In this document: positions 52,305-59,679 of the stretch, piece by piece | Layout: every line of letters begins with the position of its first letter | How positions within the stretch are numbered: the first letter of the stretch is position 1 | DNA from: Trebonia kvetii | GTDB taxonomy: Bacteria > Actinomycetota > Actinomycetes > Streptosporangiales > Streptosporangiaceae | Direction of reading: 5' to 3' | NCBI RefSeq assembly: GCF_007827045.1 | Contig: NZ_RPFW01000001.1 | Span: 1,154,519 to 1,218,518 of the forward strand | DNA length: 64,000 bases | Translations under genes and position numbers: made by a program | The notes under the pieces: generated by a model | The model's input: the letters and a program-made list of their open reading frames with translations, nothing else | The model's database searches: none | Told to the model about the DNA's origin: nothing

Positions 52305-52469
52305 ATGGAGCGGACTGACACGCTAGACAGCGGGCTGACCCAAGCCGACGTGCGGTTCCTCATGATGAAGCAACTGGCGATCATGGTCATCGCCGAGGAA
52401 TCGGCTGCCTTCTCCGAGCTGCAGCCCTTCGCTCGGCGCGGGACCGAGCCCTGCGGCAAGGCCGCCTGA
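52305..52469 (+). CDS. MERTD-family small protein 2 (unknown function)
   Basis: 54 residues: MERTDTLDSGLTQADVRFLM, then VIAEESAAFSELQPF and ARRGTEPCGKAA. It matches protein 1 at both ends but lacks about 29 central residues of the charged helix. ATG follows GGGGAGA. The upstream 170 bp (GCTAGC element, conserved block, hairpin) is also shared. A GC-rich hairpin follows the stop. Confidence 0.6.
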   Translation: MERTDTLDSGLTQADVRFLMMKQLAIMVIAEESAAFSELQPFARRGTEPCGKAA

Positions 52470-52522
52470 GACTTTCCTCCACCGCCCTCCCCCGGGGCGG
52501 GCCGCCCTTCCCCAGGGCGGCC

Positions 52523-52569
52523 GTGCGTGGCACGGCGGGAGCATCTCCTGGCCCCGCCGTGCCGCGCAC
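52523..52569. terminator. Hairpin terminator after MERTD-2
   Basis: 17-nt arms 52523-52539 and 52553-52569 (GTGCGTGGCACGGCGGG and its partner) pair with one G-U and a 13-nt loop. There is no U tract. A closely related hairpin follows the third copy at 52758. Confidence 0.6.
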
Positions 52570-52624
52570 GCAATGTACGCCTGATTCAGCTGGACCGCCG
52601 CCGACGGGGTGGTCCAGGGGCAGT

Positions 52625-52717
52625 CAGGATCGTCGCGCGCAGGAACCGGCCACGTTCTCTGGCCGACGGCCCTTCAAGCGTCGCGGGACCGAGCCTAGTA
52701 GCGGCAAGGCCGCCTGA
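52625..52717 (+). pseudogene. MERTD-family 3' remnant (copy 3)
   Basis: About 30 codons match the end of protein 1: EPATFSGRRPFKRRGTEPSSGKAA and the stop. No start, leader element or N-terminal half is present. With its downstream hairpin this looks like a partial tandem duplication of the MERTD-2 unit. Confidence 0.55.
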
Positions 52718-52757
52718 TCGCTTTCGTCCACCGCCCAGGCCCCCCGGGGCGGCCGTG

Positions 52758-52797
52758 CGCGGCACGGCGGGAGCGGGCTATCTCCCGCCGTGCCGCG
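52758..52797. terminator. Hairpin terminator after MERTD copy 3
   Basis: Perfect 16-nt arms 52758-52773 and 52782-52797 (CGCGGCACGGCGGGAG) around an 8-nt loop. It is a near copy of the hairpin at 52523-52569, so gene end and terminator were duplicated together. Confidence 0.6.
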
Positions 52798-53040
52798 ACG
52801 CGAGGCCCTGCAGCGGTCGGAACTCGTGCTCCGGCAGCGCCTGGGACACGGGCTGGCCGACAGCCTGTGCCCCAACGCGGAACTCGGCGACGGCCGCCGG
52901 CTGGACCAGGCGACCGCGGGCCGCTTTCGCGATCCTCACCACCTCCAGCCCGTCCAGCACCCTGGTGGGCACGGCTGCGGCCCGCCCCAGGTTCCGGTTA
53001 CCGGCTGACCCGTGGCTGGCCGAAGGGGGACCGGGCTCCC
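52798..53040. other. Stretch without a recognisable gene
   Basis: Open frames exist on both strands here (for example one on the reverse strand reading VLDGLEVVRIAKAARG), but none has a known motif or a ribosome site. I cannot support a gene. It separates the MERTD duplicate from the palindrome at 53041. Confidence 0.4.
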
Positions 53041-53070
53041 AACCGGGGTGTAGCGCGCTACACCCCGGTT
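53041..53070. promoter_or_regulatory. Perfect 30-bp palindrome upstream of a small membrane protein gene
   Basis: Both 15-bp halves (AACCGGGGTGTAGCG and its complement) match exactly. The core GTGTAGC/GCTACAC and flanks resemble the site at 52039-52056. At 87 bp before the next start it could be an operator or a cruciform-forming terminator. Confidence 0.5.
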
Positions 53071-53156
53071 TCGGGTGAGCACCCCCTCGTTGCGTTGAGC
53101 GCCTGACCGCATCGTGGATTGCAGAGATCGCAACCACGATTCGAAAGGAAGACTCA

Positions 53157-53376
53157 TGAAGTCGCTGCTCTCCGCCAAGCGGTGCTCTGGTTCCTGTTCC
53201 TCTTCAACGCCGCCGTCGCCGTCGTGGCCGGGGTCGCCGGGCCGCACATTCACCTGCACGGCCACACCATCGATGGCAGCCAGCAGGTGGTGACCGCCGT
53301 TGGCATGGGAGTCGTCGCGGCCGGCGCCGGCATCGGCCTCCTCCGTAGCCGTCGCGCAACGGCCGTCCACCGCTAA
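53157..53376 (+). pseudogene. Small membrane protein, frameshifted near its start
   Basis: ATG 53157 with GAAAGGAAG upstream gives MKSLLSAK and then goes out of frame. One extra G at about 53180 would continue as AVLWFLFLFNAAVAVVAGVAG (membrane segment), HIHLHGHTID and GMGVVAAGAGIGLLRSRR (second segment) to the stop at 53376. The downstream frame alone only has a TTG at 53119 with no ribosome site. So a two-segment membrane protein of about 73 residues is broken by 1 nt, or the base was missed in sequencing. Confidence 0.55.
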
Positions 53377-53410
53377 GCCGGCCCGCGGCAGTTACCCAGG
53401 GGGAGAACCG

Positions 53411-53725
53411 ATGAACCAGTCCCGTCCGCCGCGGCCACCCCCGCCGTCGTCGCCGCGCGGCACGTCCGACACCAGGACGGCCGACTGCGGCCGGGCCGAG
53501 GCCTGCGCGGCCTCGCTGGCGGGCATCCAGAGCCCGCGCGAGCGCGAGGTCCTCATGCTGATGGCCGAGGGCCACGACAACACCACGATCGCGAAGACCC
53601 TGTTCATCACCGAACGGGCAGTAAGCAAGCACATCGGCGGCATCTTCGTCAAGCTAGGCCTGCCGCAAAGCGACAGCGGCCACCGCCGGGTCCTGGCGGT
53701 ACTCGCGTACCTCAACAACGTGTGA
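53411..53725 (+). CDS. Stand-alone LuxR-type helix-turn-helix protein
   Basis: 104 residues: a Pro/Ser-rich start (MNQSRPPRPPPPSSPRGTS) and then only the NarL-type output domain IQSPREREVLMLMAEGHDNTTIAKTLFITERAVSKHIGGIFVKLGL, plus HRRVLAVLAYL. No receiver domain. ATG 53411 follows GGGGGAGA. It may be a GerE-like stand-alone regulator or the remains of a response regulator that lost its receiver. The receiver-only protein at 42802 is the mirror image. Confidence 0.8.
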   Translation: MNQSRPPRPPPPSSPRGTSDTRTADCGRAEACAASLAGIQSPREREVLMLMAEGHDNTTIAKTLFITERAVSKHIGGIFVKLGLPQSDSGHRRVLAVLAYLNNV

Positions 53726-53766
53726 TAGATCCCAATCCACGTGGGCGCGGCGGAAATTGGATTACC

Positions 53767-53804
53767 GCGGAATAACGCCCCTGAATGCGGGTCGTTATTT
53801 CCGC
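53767..53804. terminator. Imperfect hairpin after the LuxR gene
   Basis: GCGGAATAACG (53767-53777) pairs with CGTTATTTCCGC (53793-53804) with one bulged base, 42 bp after the stop. It is a plausible terminator. The next 260 bp to the LysM leader have no gene I can support. Confidence 0.4.
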
Positions 53805-54071
53805 CAGGAGCGAGGTATCCGTGATCATGGGCCGTAGGGTTGCAGAACGGTGGCAGTTTAATTGCGGCTCCCTGGAAATGTCGCTACACCTAGTAGTGCG
53901 GCGATTGCTAAGTGTGAGAAATGGCTGCGGTCAATGTGACCTCATGCACAGGGGCCGATTACCCGATCTTGCCGATTAGCCGACAGGCACGCGGGATCGG
54001 CACTGTTAATGGCCTTGAGGCCGAGGTTGCTTGAATGGCCAGCCGACGATTACCGGAGTAGTCTGGGTCTC

Positions 54072-54214
54072 GCCCGACACGGGTTGGCGCCATTGCGCAC
54101 GTGCCGGGCTTCTTGTTGCCGGACATCCGAAAGGATTGATTCCGGGCGACCCAGCCAGGAGACCCAAGGCGGTTAGTCAGTAGGACCCGCCGTAAGCCGG
54201 AAGGCCAACAGGAA
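54072..54214 (+). ncRNA. Structured leader of the LysM gene (candidate riboswitch, family unassigned)
   Basis: Several helices are visible: GCCCGACACG/CGTGCCGGGC (54072-54081 with 54100-54109), then CCGGA/TCCGG (54119-54123 with 54141-54145) enclosing ATCC-GAAA-GGAT with a GNRA loop. AGCCAGGAGACC and GGCGG/CCGCC follow. AGCCAGGAGACC resembles a B12-box, but the rest of the cobalamin core is not evident. I also did not find the typical CAGCTAACC end of the ydaO (c-di-AMP) class that often precedes such wall genes. A cis-regulatory RNA is likely; its ligand is open. Confidence 0.4.
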
Positions 54215-54766
54215 TTGCTTTCAGCACTCGCACTCGTCGCCTATCTCGTTCAGCCGGGTGACACCCTTTCTGGGATTGCCTCCGCGCATAACGCGAGCCT
54301 CGCGGCGGTTGAGACTGCGAACTCCCAGATCCACAACTTCGACCTGATCTTCGCCGGGCAGACTGTCAAGATCCCCGCGGGACCGTCTGCCGCGCACGCG
54401 TCGACCACCCAGTCGAACCACACGAGCTCGCCCGCGAGCAGCCAGCACACGACGTCCTACAGCTCATCGTCGGGCAGCGCCGCGAGCACCACGACGCGGG
54501 CGGCCTCCACCGGGTCGTCGGGCTACTCGTCCAGCAGCCTCTCGGACATCCCCGGCGTGCCTTCGTCGTTCGCCGCGTGCGTGGCCTACCGGGAGTCGAC
54601 GAACCTGCAGAACCCTGCCGCGAACGGCAATGCCTACGGCATCATCCCCGCCAGCGGGTACAACGTGTACGGCACGTCGATCGCGCACCAGAAGCAGATC
54701 TTCGCCGAGCTGTACCAGCAGTACGGCGGTTCCCCGTGGGCCGCCGACGGGTGCCCCGGGACCTGA
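54215..54766 (+). CDS. LysM domain protein with transglycosylase/Rpf-like C-terminus
   Basis: 183 residues. LysM motif YLVQPGDTLSGIASAHNASLAAVETANSQIHNFDLIFAGQTVKIP near 10-55 (peptidoglycan binding), a long Ser/Thr-rich linker, and a C-terminal domain with VPSSFAACVAYREST (candidate catalytic Glu), NGNAYGIIPASGYNV and QKQIFAELYQQYGGSPWAADGC, similar to transglycosylase/resuscitation-factor folds. It should act in the wall. TTG 54215 leaves only a short hydrophobic start, so the signal peptide may be truncated. Confidence 0.75.
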   Translation: MLSALALVAYLVQPGDTLSGIASAHNASLAAVETANSQIHNFDLIFAGQTVKIPAGPSAAHASTTQSNHTSSPASSQHTTSYSSSSGSAASTTTRAASTGSSGYSSSSLSDIPGVPSSFAACVAYRESTNLQNPAANGNAYGIIPASGYNVYGTSIAHQKQIFAELYQQYGGSPWAADGCPGT

Positions 54767-54787
54767 TAACGAGCACAGCCTTTAGAA

Positions 54788-54847
54788 AGGCCCGGTCGAT
54801 CGCGTACCTCCCCGTGAGCCCCCCTCACGGCGCGATCGGCCGGGCCT
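54788..54847. terminator. Terminator after the LysM gene
   Basis: 17-nt arms 54788-54804 (AGGCCCGGTCGATCGCG) and 54831-54847 pair fully with one G-U, and an inner CCGTGAG/CTCACGG hairpin (54812-54830) stacks inside. It lies 21 bp after the stop. Confidence 0.75.
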
Positions 54848-55021
54848 CGGCAATCTCCGGCTTGACCTTGAAGCCGGCTCGCCGAAGCGTTCGGGGTCGG
54901 CGCGGCAGGCTGACCGGTGACCAACGCCCCGGGGAGTGCGGGCCTTACGGCCGTATCGCGTCGCCGCCCTGGTGACCATGCTGGGGGTGGCAGCAAGGTC
55001 GTGTCGTAGGGGTGAGCACCG

Positions 55022-57280
55022 ATGAAAAGCTCGGCGACCCATCAGTCATATCCGGCGCGCGTGACGGCAACGGGCCACCTGCCCAATCTCGCCGCCACGC
55101 TCGGCGGGTGGAGCGCACGGCACCGGCTGACCGCGGTCGGTGCGTGGCTGGCGCTCGTCATCGTGACCATGCTGGTCGGCGGCATGGTCGGCCAGGTCAC
55201 CATGAACCAGGCGGAGTACGGTGTCGGCGAGTCCGGCCGGGCCACCTGGACGCTGGTCAACGCGGGCATCAAGGACCCAGCGTCCGAACTCGTGATGATC
55301 TCAAGTTCCGCCGCGTCGCCGGACAAGGCGGCGCTGCGGTCCGCTGCTACCGCCGTGCTCGCAGCCGTCAAGGCAACAGGCCAGGTGAGCGGCGTACGGC
55401 CACCCGCCTTCTCGGCCAGCGGGCAGCAGGAGCTGCTCCAGTTCTCGATGAAGGGCGACCCCGACACGGCGTACAACCGGGTGCAGCCGGTTGAGGACGC
55501 GGTCGCGCGGGTGGCGGCCGCACACCGGAACGTCACGATCGAGGAAGTCGGCCAGGCCAGCGTCTCCAAGTGGTTCAACGACACGATCTTCCGTGACTTC
55601 CGTCAGGCCGAGTGGACCGTTATCCCGCTGGCCCTTGGCATCTTGCTCGTCATCTTCGGCGCACTGCTCGCCGCGCTGCTGCCGGTCGTGCTGGCACTGA
55701 CCGCCTTCCTTGCCGCCAACGGGATCCTCGCGCTTGTCAGCCACGTGCTGCACGTGGACTCCTCGGCGAGCTCTGTGATGATGCTGATGGGCATGGCGGT
55801 TGGCGTCGACTACTGCCTGTTCTACCTGCGCCGGGAGCGCGAGGAACGGGCCAAGGGCGCGAGCCGTGAAGCCGCGCTGCGCACCGCCGCCGCCACCTCC
55901 GGCCGCTCGGTGCTGATCTCCGGCCTGACCGTCATGGTCGCCATGGCCGGCATGTTCCTGGCGGGCGTGCAGATCTTCGACGGCTTCGCGATCGCCACCA
56001 TCTCCGTGGTGCTGATCGCCGTCGTTGGCTCGGTGACCGTGCTGCCCGCACTGCTCTCGCTGCTCGGCGACAAGGTGGAGCTCGGCCGCATCCCGTTCCT
56101 CCGCCGGATCGGCCGCAGCGGCGGCGGGCGATTCTGGACCGCGGCGCTTGACCGGGTGCTCGCCCACCCGGGCCGGTCCGCGGTACTCGCCACGGGCCTG
56201 CTGCTGGCCCTTGCCGCTCCCGCCCTCAGCATCCGCACCGAATTCCTGAACGTGCAGCAGATGCTGCCCTCGAACAGTCCGATCGTGCAGCGCTATGACC
56301 ACATCATGACTGCTTTCCCCGGCGGTCCCAACCCGGCCGTTGTGGTGGTGAAGGCGCCGGACATCAGGTCGGCAGTCGCTCAGCGGCAGATCGCGGCCCT
56401 GACTAGCTACCACAACAGTGCGCTCGGCCAGCCGGTGCACACCATCGTGTACCCGAAGGCGAACCTGGCGGAGATCTCCATCCCGCTGGCTGGGACAGGT
56501 AACGACGCCACCTCACGGCAGGCCCTGACGGCGCTGCACGACACGATCGTGCCTGCCACCGTTGGACAGATCCCCGGCGGCACCGCGCTGGTGGGCGGCG
56601 ACCTTGCGGCGCGCATCGACTGGAATAACCAGATGGGCAGCAGCATCGTTCCGGTGATCCTGTTCGTGATGGGCATCACCTTCCTGCTGATGCTCGTCTC
56701 GTTCGGCTCGCTGACGATCGCGGCGACCTCGATGGCACTCAACCTCCTCTCGGTCGGCGCCGCCTACGGCGCGCTCAGCGCCGTCTTCGTGCACGGCTGG
56801 GGCGCGGGGCTTGTCGGCACCCAGGCACCAGGCGCGATCGAGTCGTGGATCCCGCTGTTCGTGTTCGTCGTGCTGTTCGGTCTCTCCATGGACTACAACG
56901 TGTTCGTCGTGTCCCGGATCAGGGAAGGCCATGACCGCGGACTCCCCACCAGGGAGGCGGTCGCGTACGGCATCCGGTCCACCGCCGGCGTGGTGACCAG
57001 CGCCGCGATCATCATGGTTGCCGTTTTCGCGGTGTTCGGCACGCTCAGCGTGCAGCAGTTCAAGCAGCTCGCCGTCGGCCTGGCCATCTCCGTACTCATC
57101 GACGCGACCGTGATCCGCGCCGTCCTGCTGCCTTCTGTCATGACGCTGCTCGGCGACCGAAACTGGTACCTGCCCCGGTGGCTCGCCGGGTTCACGGCGG
57201 GCGGCGGGCCGGACGCGGAACCTCCTGCGGCGGGTGACGAGTGCGCCCTCGATGACCTGGCGGGCCGGGGCATCGGCTAG
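55022..57280 (+). CDS. MMPL-family transporter
   Basis: 752 residues with the RND/MMPL pattern of 12 membrane segments: one near 38-60, a large outer loop, five segments including MLMGMAVGVDYCLFYLRRERE (the GMxxDY proton-relay motif), then a repeat of this layout with VLFGLSMDYNVFVVSRIREG in the second half. MMPL pumps export lipids or hydrophobic metabolites. ATG with AGGGGTGAG upstream. No cognate biosynthesis genes are adjacent. Confidence 0.92.
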   Translation: MKSSATHQSYPARVTATGHLPNLAATLGGWSARHRLTAVGAWLALVIVTMLVGGMVGQVTMNQAEYGVGESGRATWTLVNAGIKDPASELVMISSSAASPDKAALRSAATAVLAAVKATGQVSGVRPPAFSASGQQELLQFSMKGDPDTAYNRVQPVEDAVARVAAAHRNVTIEEVGQASVSKWFNDTIFRDFRQAEWTVIPLALGILLVIFGALLAALLPVVLALTAFLAANGILALVSHVLHVDSSASSVMMLMGMAVGVDYCLFYLRREREERAKGASREAALRTAAATSGRSVLISGLTVMVAMAGMFLAGVQIFDGFAIATISVVLIAVVGSVTVLPALLSLLGDKVELGRIPFLRRIGRSGGGRFWTAALDRVLAHPGRSAVLATGLLLALAAPALSIRTEFLNVQQMLPSNSPIVQRYDHIMTAFPGGPNPAVVVVKAPDIRSAVAQRQIAALTSYHNSALGQPVHTIVYPKANLAEISIPLAGTGNDATSRQALTALHDTIVPATVGQIPGGTALVGGDLAARIDWNNQMGSSIVPVILFVMGITFLLMLVSFGSLTIAATSMALNLLSVGAAYGALSAVFVHGWGAGLVGTQAPGAIESWIPLFVFVVLFGLSMDYNVFVVSRIREGHDRGLPTREAVAYGIRSTAGVVTSAAIIMVAVFAVFGTLSVQQFKQLAVGLAISVLIDATVIRAVLLPSVMTLLGDRNWYLPRWLAGFTAGGGPDAEPPAAGDECALDDLAGRGIG

Positions 57281-57487
57281 GGGCGCGTCAACCGACTGAG
57301 CCGGCACCCGCCTTACGCGCGGCTGTGCGGTCGAATGCCGGTTTCAGTTAGCCGGCAAGGGGTGCCTGGCCTGTCCGATGACAGCGTTGTTTGCAGTCGG
57401 CTGACGTACGCGCGGCGAGCAGGGCGGAGCCTAACGTGCGGCACGGCGACGCCGGCGGGGGCGCCGCGAGCGACGCAAGGCATCACC

Positions 57488-58384
57488 ATGAAGCTCTCAC
57501 TGAAGCCGCGGCTGGCACGGGCGCGCATTATCACCGGCCCCGTCATCGGCACCGCCGCGGCCGGCCTCGCGGCCGGGCTCGCCGCGATCTCCCTCGTGGC
57601 GGCCTCCGCCCAGGCGGCACCGGCGGCCGGCAACGCCCCGGTCGCGCACGCCACGGCCAGCGCCAAGCCGGTCATCGTGCTCGAGCACGGCGCGTGGGCC
57701 GACGCGTCGAGCTGGGACCGGGTGATCGCCCGGCTGGCCGTCGCCGGGTACACCGTATACGCGCCGCCGAACCCGCTGCGCGGGCTGCCGTCGGACTCGG
57801 CGTACCTGCACGACTTCCTTACTAAGAACCCGGCTCTGGCCGGGCGGAAGATCGTCCTTGTCGGGCACTCCTGCGGCGGTGCGGTCATCACCAACGCCGC
57901 CGTCGGCGACCCGGCGGTGAAGGCACTGGTCTACGTCGACGCGTTCATCCCGGCCAAGGGGCAGACCGTCGACGGGCTGCTCGGCAAGGTGCCTGGCTCG
58001 TGCATCGGCGGCAACCCCGCCAGCACATTCCTGCCCGTCCCCTACCCGGGCGCGCCGAAGGGCGCCGCCGACCTGTACCTGCAGCCGCAGCTGTTCCCCG
58101 ACTGCTTCGCGAGCGGCGTGTCCGCCGCGCAACTCGCCGCGACGCAGCGGCCGCTGTCGTCCGCCGCAGTGACCCAGCCATCGGGGACGCCGGCCTGGGC
58201 CAAGGTTCCGTCCTGGGCCGTCGTGGGCACCGGAGACAAGGTCATACCGCCGGCCGAGCTGCTCGCCATGGCCAACCGCGCGCACGCGCACGTGGCCAAG
58301 GTCAAGGCCGGGCACCTGTCGCTGATCTCCGCACCGGACGCGGTCGCCCGGGTGATCATCCAGGCCACCACGGCGAGTAGCTGA
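57488..58384 (+). CDS. Secreted alpha/beta hydrolase
   Basis: 298 residues. Sec-type signal peptide (KPRLARARIITGPVIGTAAAGLAAGLAAISLVAASAQA, cleavage near AQA-AP). Then an alpha/beta hydrolase of the salicylate-esterase-like kind: VLEHGAWADASSWDRV, VLVGHSCGGAVI (nucleophile Ser), VGTGDKVIPP (Asp) and VKAGHLSLIS (His). Substrate unknown. Followed by a strong intrinsic terminator. Confidence 0.85.
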   Translation: MKLSLKPRLARARIITGPVIGTAAAGLAAGLAAISLVAASAQAAPAAGNAPVAHATASAKPVIVLEHGAWADASSWDRVIARLAVAGYTVYAPPNPLRGLPSDSAYLHDFLTKNPALAGRKIVLVGHSCGGAVITNAAVGDPAVKALVYVDAFIPAKGQTVDGLLGKVPGSCIGGNPASTFLPVPYPGAPKGAADLYLQPQLFPDCFASGVSAAQLAATQRPLSSAAVTQPSGTPAWAKVPSWAVVGTGDKVIPPAELLAMANRAHAHVAKVKAGHLSLISAPDAVARVIIQATTASS

Positions 58385-58441
58385 GGCGGGGAGAGTAAGC
58401 CGAAACCGTTCCGGATCATCACCGAACGGCACCGGCGCGCT

Positions 58442-58480
58442 GCCGCAGCCGGGGACGACGGGTCCCCGGCTGCGGCGGTT
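58442..58480 (+). terminator. Intrinsic terminator after the secreted hydrolase
   Basis: Perfect 15-bp arms 58442-58456 (GCCGCAGCCGGGGAC) and 58462-58476, a 5-nt loop, then GGTTTT. It lies 57 bp after the stop. Confidence 0.85.
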
Positions 58481-58604
58481 TTGTCGCGCGGTGGCGGCGG
58501 CACAGGGGGTTGAGTCGCGCGGTGGCGCGGGGACCGGGGGTTGAGTCGCGCGGTGGCGCGGGGCGGGGGTTGAGTCGCGCGGTGGCGCCGGGACCAGGGC
58601 GCGG
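58481..58604. repeat. Four imperfect tandem repeats of about 30 bp
   Basis: Units start at 58481, 58510, 58541 and 58570, each opening TTG(AG)TCGCGCGGTGGCG and ending in a G-run. Units 2-4 share the TTGAGTCGCGCGGTGGCG head exactly; spacing varies (29-31 bp) through the G-run length. They lie between the terminator and the LAL gene, with no coding role seen. Confidence 0.75.
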
Positions 58605-58664
58605 GTCGCGCGGCCGCGGCCGCTAGTCTCGGGTACGCAGGCAGCAGTACATAGCGGGGGCGGA

Positions 58665-59679
58665 GTGACTGAAGACGTGCTTGCCCGGCTTGCCGGGCAA
58701 GGCGGCCGGATTATCGGCAGGGAAGAAGAGCAGCGGCGCCTCCAGGAGGCGCTGGACGCGGCCGGTGCACGTGGGCAGTCGCTCGGCATCGTAGGAGATC
58801 CGGGCACGGGCAAGAGCGCGCTGCTGGCGGGCGCGGCGACGGACGCGCGCAGGGGCGGCTTCACCGTGCTTTCCGCGCGCGGCACCAAGGCGGCGGCACA
58901 GCGCACGGGACACCCGCGATCCTGCGCTGGCGAGCGCGCTCGGCCGGGCCGGCTTCGTCGCCGGTGACTTCGTGCAGCTGGCCCGCGGCTTCGCCGCGCT
59001 CGGCGACGGCCGCCCGGTCGACGCGTTCGCTGAGCTCCGCCGCATGATGGACCCCGCCGACCAGGCATACCAGGCGCCGCAGTGCGCGTGGGCGGTCGAC
59101 TACCTGGCCGAGGCGGCGGCGCTGAGCGGACGGCGGGCGGAAGGGGCGGCCATCTTGCGCGACGTCGAGGTACTGACCGGCGCGACGACCGCGCCCGACG
59201 TGCGCCGGGCGATCGCGCTCGCTCGCGTCGTCCTTGCTGAGGACGAGGTCGCGGAAGAACGGTTCGCGCAGGCCAGGGAGTATGCGGCCGGCGCACCCGC
59301 GTGGTTTGGCGCGCGGCTTGACCTGGCATACGGCAGCTGGCTGCGCGGTGAGCACCGCGCGGCGCAGGCACGCCAGCCGCTGCACGACGCGCTCGCCGCT
59401 TTCGACTCGCTCGGCGCCGCCGCCTGGGCCGCGAGGGCCGAGGCGGAACTGGCCGCCACCGGACAGCCTTCCCCGCGGCGCGGCGGTGACGGCTGGACCC
59501 AGCTGTCTGCCGTCGAGCTGCAGGTCGCGCAGCTCGCCGCCCGCGGCTTGTCCAACCGCGAGATCGGCGAGCGGCTGTACCTGTCGCACCGCACGGTGGC
59601 GGCGCACCTGTACCGGATCTTCCCCAAGCTCGGGATCGGCTCCCGGACCGAACTGGCGAGCGTCCTGCCGGCGAGCTAG
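58665..59679 (+). pseudogene. LAL-type LuxR regulator with its centre deleted
   Basis: GTG 58665 opens an AAA-type N-terminus: GGRIIGREEEQRRLQEAL and Walker A GIVGDPGTGKSALL. Near 58910 the frame breaks. A +1 frame continues with DPALASALGRAGFVAGDFVQLARGF, a TPR-like helical region and a LuxR helix-turn-helix (LSAVELQVAQLAARGLSNREIGERLYLSHRTVAAHLYRIFPKLGI). LAL proteins have about 900 residues; these pieces give about 338, so most of the ATPase and sensor middle is absent. Non-functional as read. Confidence 0.75.

Noticed and set aside
52778..53137. Reverse-strand 119-codon frame opposite the third MERTD copy region
   Set aside because: No motif, no ribosome site, and it crosses the perfect palindrome at 53041-53070.
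54072..54214. Cobalamin riboswitch call for the LysM leader
   Set aside because: Only the AGCCAGGAGACC box fits; the G-rich core and CCACTG-type junctions are not recognisable.
57497..59371. Reverse-strand frame of over 600 codons across the secreted hydrolase, repeats and LAL remnant
   Set aside because: Low-complexity Arg/Pro-rich translation, a GC-rich shadow of forward genes and the tandem repeats.
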